Positions 61,874 through 64,000 of a DNA stretch of 64,000 bases are shown piece after piece. The stretch lies in NCBI RefSeq assembly GCF_947305105.1, contig NZ_CAMZCS010000005.1, positions 62,001 to 126,000 on the forward strand. The letters run 5' to 3'. The position numbers and the translations under genes are program-made. Numbering within the stretch: position 1 is the first letter of the stretch; every line of letters starts with the position of its first letter. The DNA comes from an uncultured Fibrobacter sp. Its GTDB lineage: Bacteria > Fibrobacterota > Fibrobacteria > Fibrobacterales > Fibrobacteraceae. The notes under the pieces were generated by a model. The model made no database searches. It was not told the DNA's origin and worked only from the letters and a program-made list of their open reading frames with translations.

Positions 61874-61947
61874 TGAGCTATGAAGGGCTCGAACCTTCGA
61901 CCCACGCCTTAAAAGGGCGTTGCTCTACCAACTGAGCTAATAGCCCG
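61874..61947 (-). tRNA. tRNA-Lys(TTT)
   Basis: A 74-nt tRNA: acceptor GGGCTAT/ATAGCTC, D arm GCTC-AGTTGGTAGA-GC, anticodon arm ACGCC-CTTTTAA-GGCGT with anticodon TTT, T arm GAAGG-TTCGAGC-CCTTC, discriminator A. CCA is not encoded. Confidence 0.96.
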
Positions 61948-61956
61948 AGCGAACCA

Positions 61957-61985
61957 AATATACTAAAAAACGCCTATTTTGTAAA
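61957..61985 (-). promoter_or_regulatory. tRNA-Lys promoter
   Basis: -35 TTTACA (61980-61985), 17-nt spacer, -10 TATATT (61957-61962), 9 nt before the tRNA. Confidence 0.8.
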
Positions 61986-62049
61986 GGCAAAAGGCAAAAA
62001 AATGCATTTTAAGCACTTTAGCTTTTATGGATTTTTCTAAATTTGAGGC

Positions 62050-63066
62050 ATGAACCTGTTGAAAAGAGTTTCGTTTTGCGCCGCACTCGTGTCTATTGCA
62101 CCGGCCTTGTGCCATGCCTTTTTTTCACAAGACAATTCCGGCGAAGAAGCGTTCTCTTTCGTAAGCACGTTCGACAGCCCGCGTAACGCCGCTCTGGAAC
62201 ACTCCGCCGGAGCCATGCCCAGCACGGACCCCACCGTTTCGCAGATGAACTTGGCCGCCCTCCGCATGCAAGAAGGCAAAAACCACGTCGTAGAAGCCCA
62301 CTGGCAAACCGGGGACTTCGCCGAAAACCAAGGTTCCCTGTTCTACACGACAAAGTACAAGGATTACGCCATCCAGATATCCTATAACTGGTACGATGTC
62401 GGTGAAATCCAGGGTGTAGACGAATTGGGCGAATATACAAACAAAAATTACAACCCCTTCGGCCACCTGTTCACGGCTGGGCTCGCCTTCCCGATGAAGC
62501 ACATCCAGTTCGGTGCTGGCATCAAGGTGGTCGCCGAAAAACTCGCCGAAGAACGAAACACCGACAGGACCGCTATCGGCGCCGCATTCGACTGGGGTAT
62601 TGCCTGGCAGAACAACAGCAACAGCATCGGCCTTTCAGTTGCAGGTAAGGATTTCGGAGCCATGTTGCGCGACTACTCTGACGACGGCGTAGAAGACTAT
62701 TACGCCATGAGCCAGACCTTCACGGCATCGGCATTTTTCAAGCCCAAGAGCATCCGTCGCCTCACCATGTACACGGCAACGGAGTTCCCGCGCTTTACGC
62801 CTCCAATTCTCGACATCGGTGCCGAATACGCCCTGGGCAAAAGTTTCACCATTCGCGGAGGCTGGACACGCAGCTGGCTTGACCTCGTTCGCGATATCAA
62901 GGAGTTGGCCGCATCCAACAGCCGCCCCGACGAAGCCAACACGGCAAGGCTGTTCAGCCTGGGTCTGGGATACAGTTCCAACCTGTTCGCTCTTGACTAC
63001 GCATTCTCCTATTTGGCCGAAGGCCTCGGAATGGAACACCGCATAGGCCTCCGGCTGGGGTTCTAG
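62050..63066 (+). CDS. PorV/PorQ-family outer-membrane barrel
   Basis: A 338-aa exported barrel: signal peptide to about residue 23 (ALCHA), then the family-type N-terminus FSFVSTFDSPRNAALEHSAG and DPTVSQMNLAAL, followed by 12-14 beta strands and a C-terminal HRIGLRLGF. PorV/PorQ proteins serve the type IX secretion system, capturing substrates through their C-terminal domains. Several T9SS-like tails in this window fit that role, but which homologue this is cannot be said. A TAAATT lies 6 nt before the ATG. The next gene begins 10 nt after the stop. Confidence 0.8.
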   Translation: MNLLKRVSFCAALVSIAPALCHAFFSQDNSGEEAFSFVSTFDSPRNAALEHSAGAMPSTDPTVSQMNLAALRMQEGKNHVVEAHWQTGDFAENQGSLFYTTKYKDYAIQISYNWYDVGEIQGVDELGEYTNKNYNPFGHLFTAGLAFPMKHIQFGAGIKVVAEKLAEERNTDRTAIGAAFDWGIAWQNNSNSIGLSVAGKDFGAMLRDYSDDGVEDYYAMSQTFTASAFFKPKSIRRLTMYTATEFPRFTPPILDIGAEYALGKSFTIRGGWTRSWLDLVRDIKELAASNSRPDEANTARLFSLGLGYSSNLFALDYAFSYLAEGLGMEHRIGLRLGF

Positions 63067-63076
63067 GAATTTCCTC

Positions 63077-63811
63077 ATGCTCCGCCAATTCGACGTCATT
63101 GTCGTGAGCAAGCGCTTCGCAGACGGGGCAAAACCAACACCGCCATTTACCGATCCCTCCCTCGGCTGGTTCTTTGTAGACGACATAAACAAAGGCTTCG
63201 AAGCAAGCGAAGCCGAATGGATTGTCGTGGCAAGCGAACAAGTCAAGATAACGCGCGAATTCTTGAACAACCTTGCAGAATGCAATGCCTCGTTCCCCAT
63301 GGTCGACGCTCTCGCCCCAAGAATCCATTGTCTGAAAGACAATACATTCCATTCGGGGTTCAGGCTTGACCCCCACAACGGCATGTGCATGCTTGATGAA
63401 AATGCAAAAATGCGATTCGTCGCAGCACCGCACCCGCTTATTGGCGCATATTCCAGGCGCATCGTCCAGCGGACCGGCAAAGTTGATGCAAGCCTTTCTT
63501 ACAGGGCTCAGGTCGTAGATTTCACCTTACGAATGCTCCATGCCGGTGGAAAAATGTTCTCCGTGCCATATCTCGTAGCAAACACATCTGAAGCTGTTGA
63601 CGACACACTTTTCGACAATTCCAAATCCCTTGACGAATTCACATTCGCAATGTTCAAATCACTTGGATTATGGACAAATCGGAAATTCCTAATGCGACAT
63701 GCAGGCACATTATACGGGCTTTGGAAACGGAGAAAAGAACTCGAGGAAAAGCGAGATAAGGCTATACTCCTCAGCAAACTGGACAAGAAATTCCTTGAAG
63801 AATTGGGCTAA
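63077..63811 (+). CDS. Unknown protein, possibly glycosyltransferase-like
   Basis: A 244-aa cytosolic protein. VDDINKGFEASEAEWIVVAS and LNNLAECNASFPMVDALAPR have the pattern of a family-2 glycosyltransferase (nucleotide-binding and DxD-adjacent strands), and FVAAPHPLIGAYSRRIV plus VVDFTLRMLHAGGKMFSVPY could be the acceptor half, but no DxD is evident. The C-terminus is a basic helix (LYGLWKRRKELEEKRDKA). It follows the PorV/PorQ-like gene by 10 nt, so likely one operon. Confidence 0.5.
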   Translation: MLRQFDVIVVSKRFADGAKPTPPFTDPSLGWFFVDDINKGFEASEAEWIVVASEQVKITREFLNNLAECNASFPMVDALAPRIHCLKDNTFHSGFRLDPHNGMCMLDENAKMRFVAAPHPLIGAYSRRIVQRTGKVDASLSYRAQVVDFTLRMLHAGGKMFSVPYLVANTSEAVDDTLFDNSKSLDEFTFAMFKSLGLWTNRKFLMRHAGTLYGLWKRRKELEEKRDKAILLSKLDKKFLEELG

Positions 63812-63820
63812 CCACGTTCT

Positions 63821-64000
63821 TTATGGGCAAATTCTGCCAAAGAACCCGACAACGCGCGATGAGAAACTTTCCATAGAGCAACGAGAAAGCAGTTCCTGGG
63901 CAGCGACCTCATCAACGACATTTTCGCCCGCAAGGACCCGGTCTAAAACCGCCGCATAAGCAGGCGCATCATCGGGGATTTCCACAAGCGGGCAGACGCC
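63821..64000 (-). CDS. Unknown protein, C-terminal 59 residues only
   Basis: An open frame entering from the right edge and ending in TAA at 63821-63823: GVCPLVEIPDDAPAYAAVLD, a short helix, then SMESFSSRVVGFFGRICP. It looks like the last helices of a GT4-type glycosyltransferase (acidic D-D-A-x-x-Y-A after a short strand), but the fragment is too short to be sure. Convergent with the preceding gene, 9 nt apart. Confidence 0.5.
   Translation of the reverse strand, partial: GVCPLVEIPDDAPAYAAVLDRVLAGENVVDEVAAQELLSRCSMESFSSRVVGFFGRICP

Overview
The window looks like a chromosome segment from a Fibrobacter-type bacterium (phylum Fibrobacterota, fibre-degrading gut or rumen bacteria). The basis is a Fibrobacter 'major paralogous domain' lipoprotein, secreted polysaccharide enzymes (GH43, CE1-type esterase) with long Ser linkers, T9SS-like C-terminal tails, and a PorV/PorQ-like barrel. 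This assignment is from recognition of families, not from a search. No phage, IS element, CRISPR array or rRNA is visible; two tRNA genes are present.

Layout. (1) 1-525: 5' end of a TrpB2-type tryptophan synthase beta gene on the minus strand, behind a complete trp attenuator with a leader peptide containing Trp-Trp-Trp. (2) 0.7-5.0 kb: plus-strand run of a MurC/Mpl-like ligase, a DUF2156 protein, a YkgJ-type Cys-cluster protein and tgt. (3) 5.0-14.5 kb: mostly minus-strand chaperone region, dnaK-dnaJ with grpE 4 kb upstream, interrupted by a FISUMP lipoprotein, a decayed parE/phd toxin-antitoxin pair and a DUF4143 ATPase (a second one lies at 5.0-6.2 kb). (4) 15-24 kb: lipoprotein, M3 oligopeptidase, tRNA-Ser, rpoZ, secreted metalloprotease, MerR regulator, fba, two unknown surface/membrane proteins, zinc-ribbon protein. 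(5) 24-43 kb: signalling and secretion. Two very large hybrid histidine kinases, an HD-GYP response regulator, GH43 enzyme, DegT aminotransferase, CE1 esterase, an 816-aa GLUG/InlB-repeat surface protein, serS and mqnE (futalosine menaquinone pathway). (6) 43-48.4 kb: nfeD-floA membrane-microdomain pair, a four-helix-bundle gene, an FtsK-gamma-like protein and a GntR/LacI-like regulator. (7) 48-57.6 kb: purO, three paralogous lipoproteins, gatB, a Cys-rich lipoprotein, a secreted protein translationally coupled to a PIN protein, and an outer-membrane barrel with an Ala/Pro/Lys-rich linker. (8) 57.7-64 kb: TatD hydrolase, mfd, tRNA-Lys, PorV/PorQ-like barrel, an unknown gene and the 3' end of a minus-strand gene.

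The most unusual signal is not a gene. At least thirteen gene boundaries carry degenerate 7-bp tandem repeats (AGNNNNN or its complement). They often begin on a stop codon, are sometimes interleaved with small GC hairpins, and in most arrays keep a TAG/TGA/TAA in nearly every unit. Because 7 is 1 modulo 3, about three such units place stops in all reading frames. Other notable items are the trp attenuator, a near-perfect sigma-54 promoter before dnaK, promoters whose -10 lies 6-7 nt from the start codon (leaderless candidates), a nonsense-mutated ParE, and a Tgt with an altered anticodon-recognition motif.
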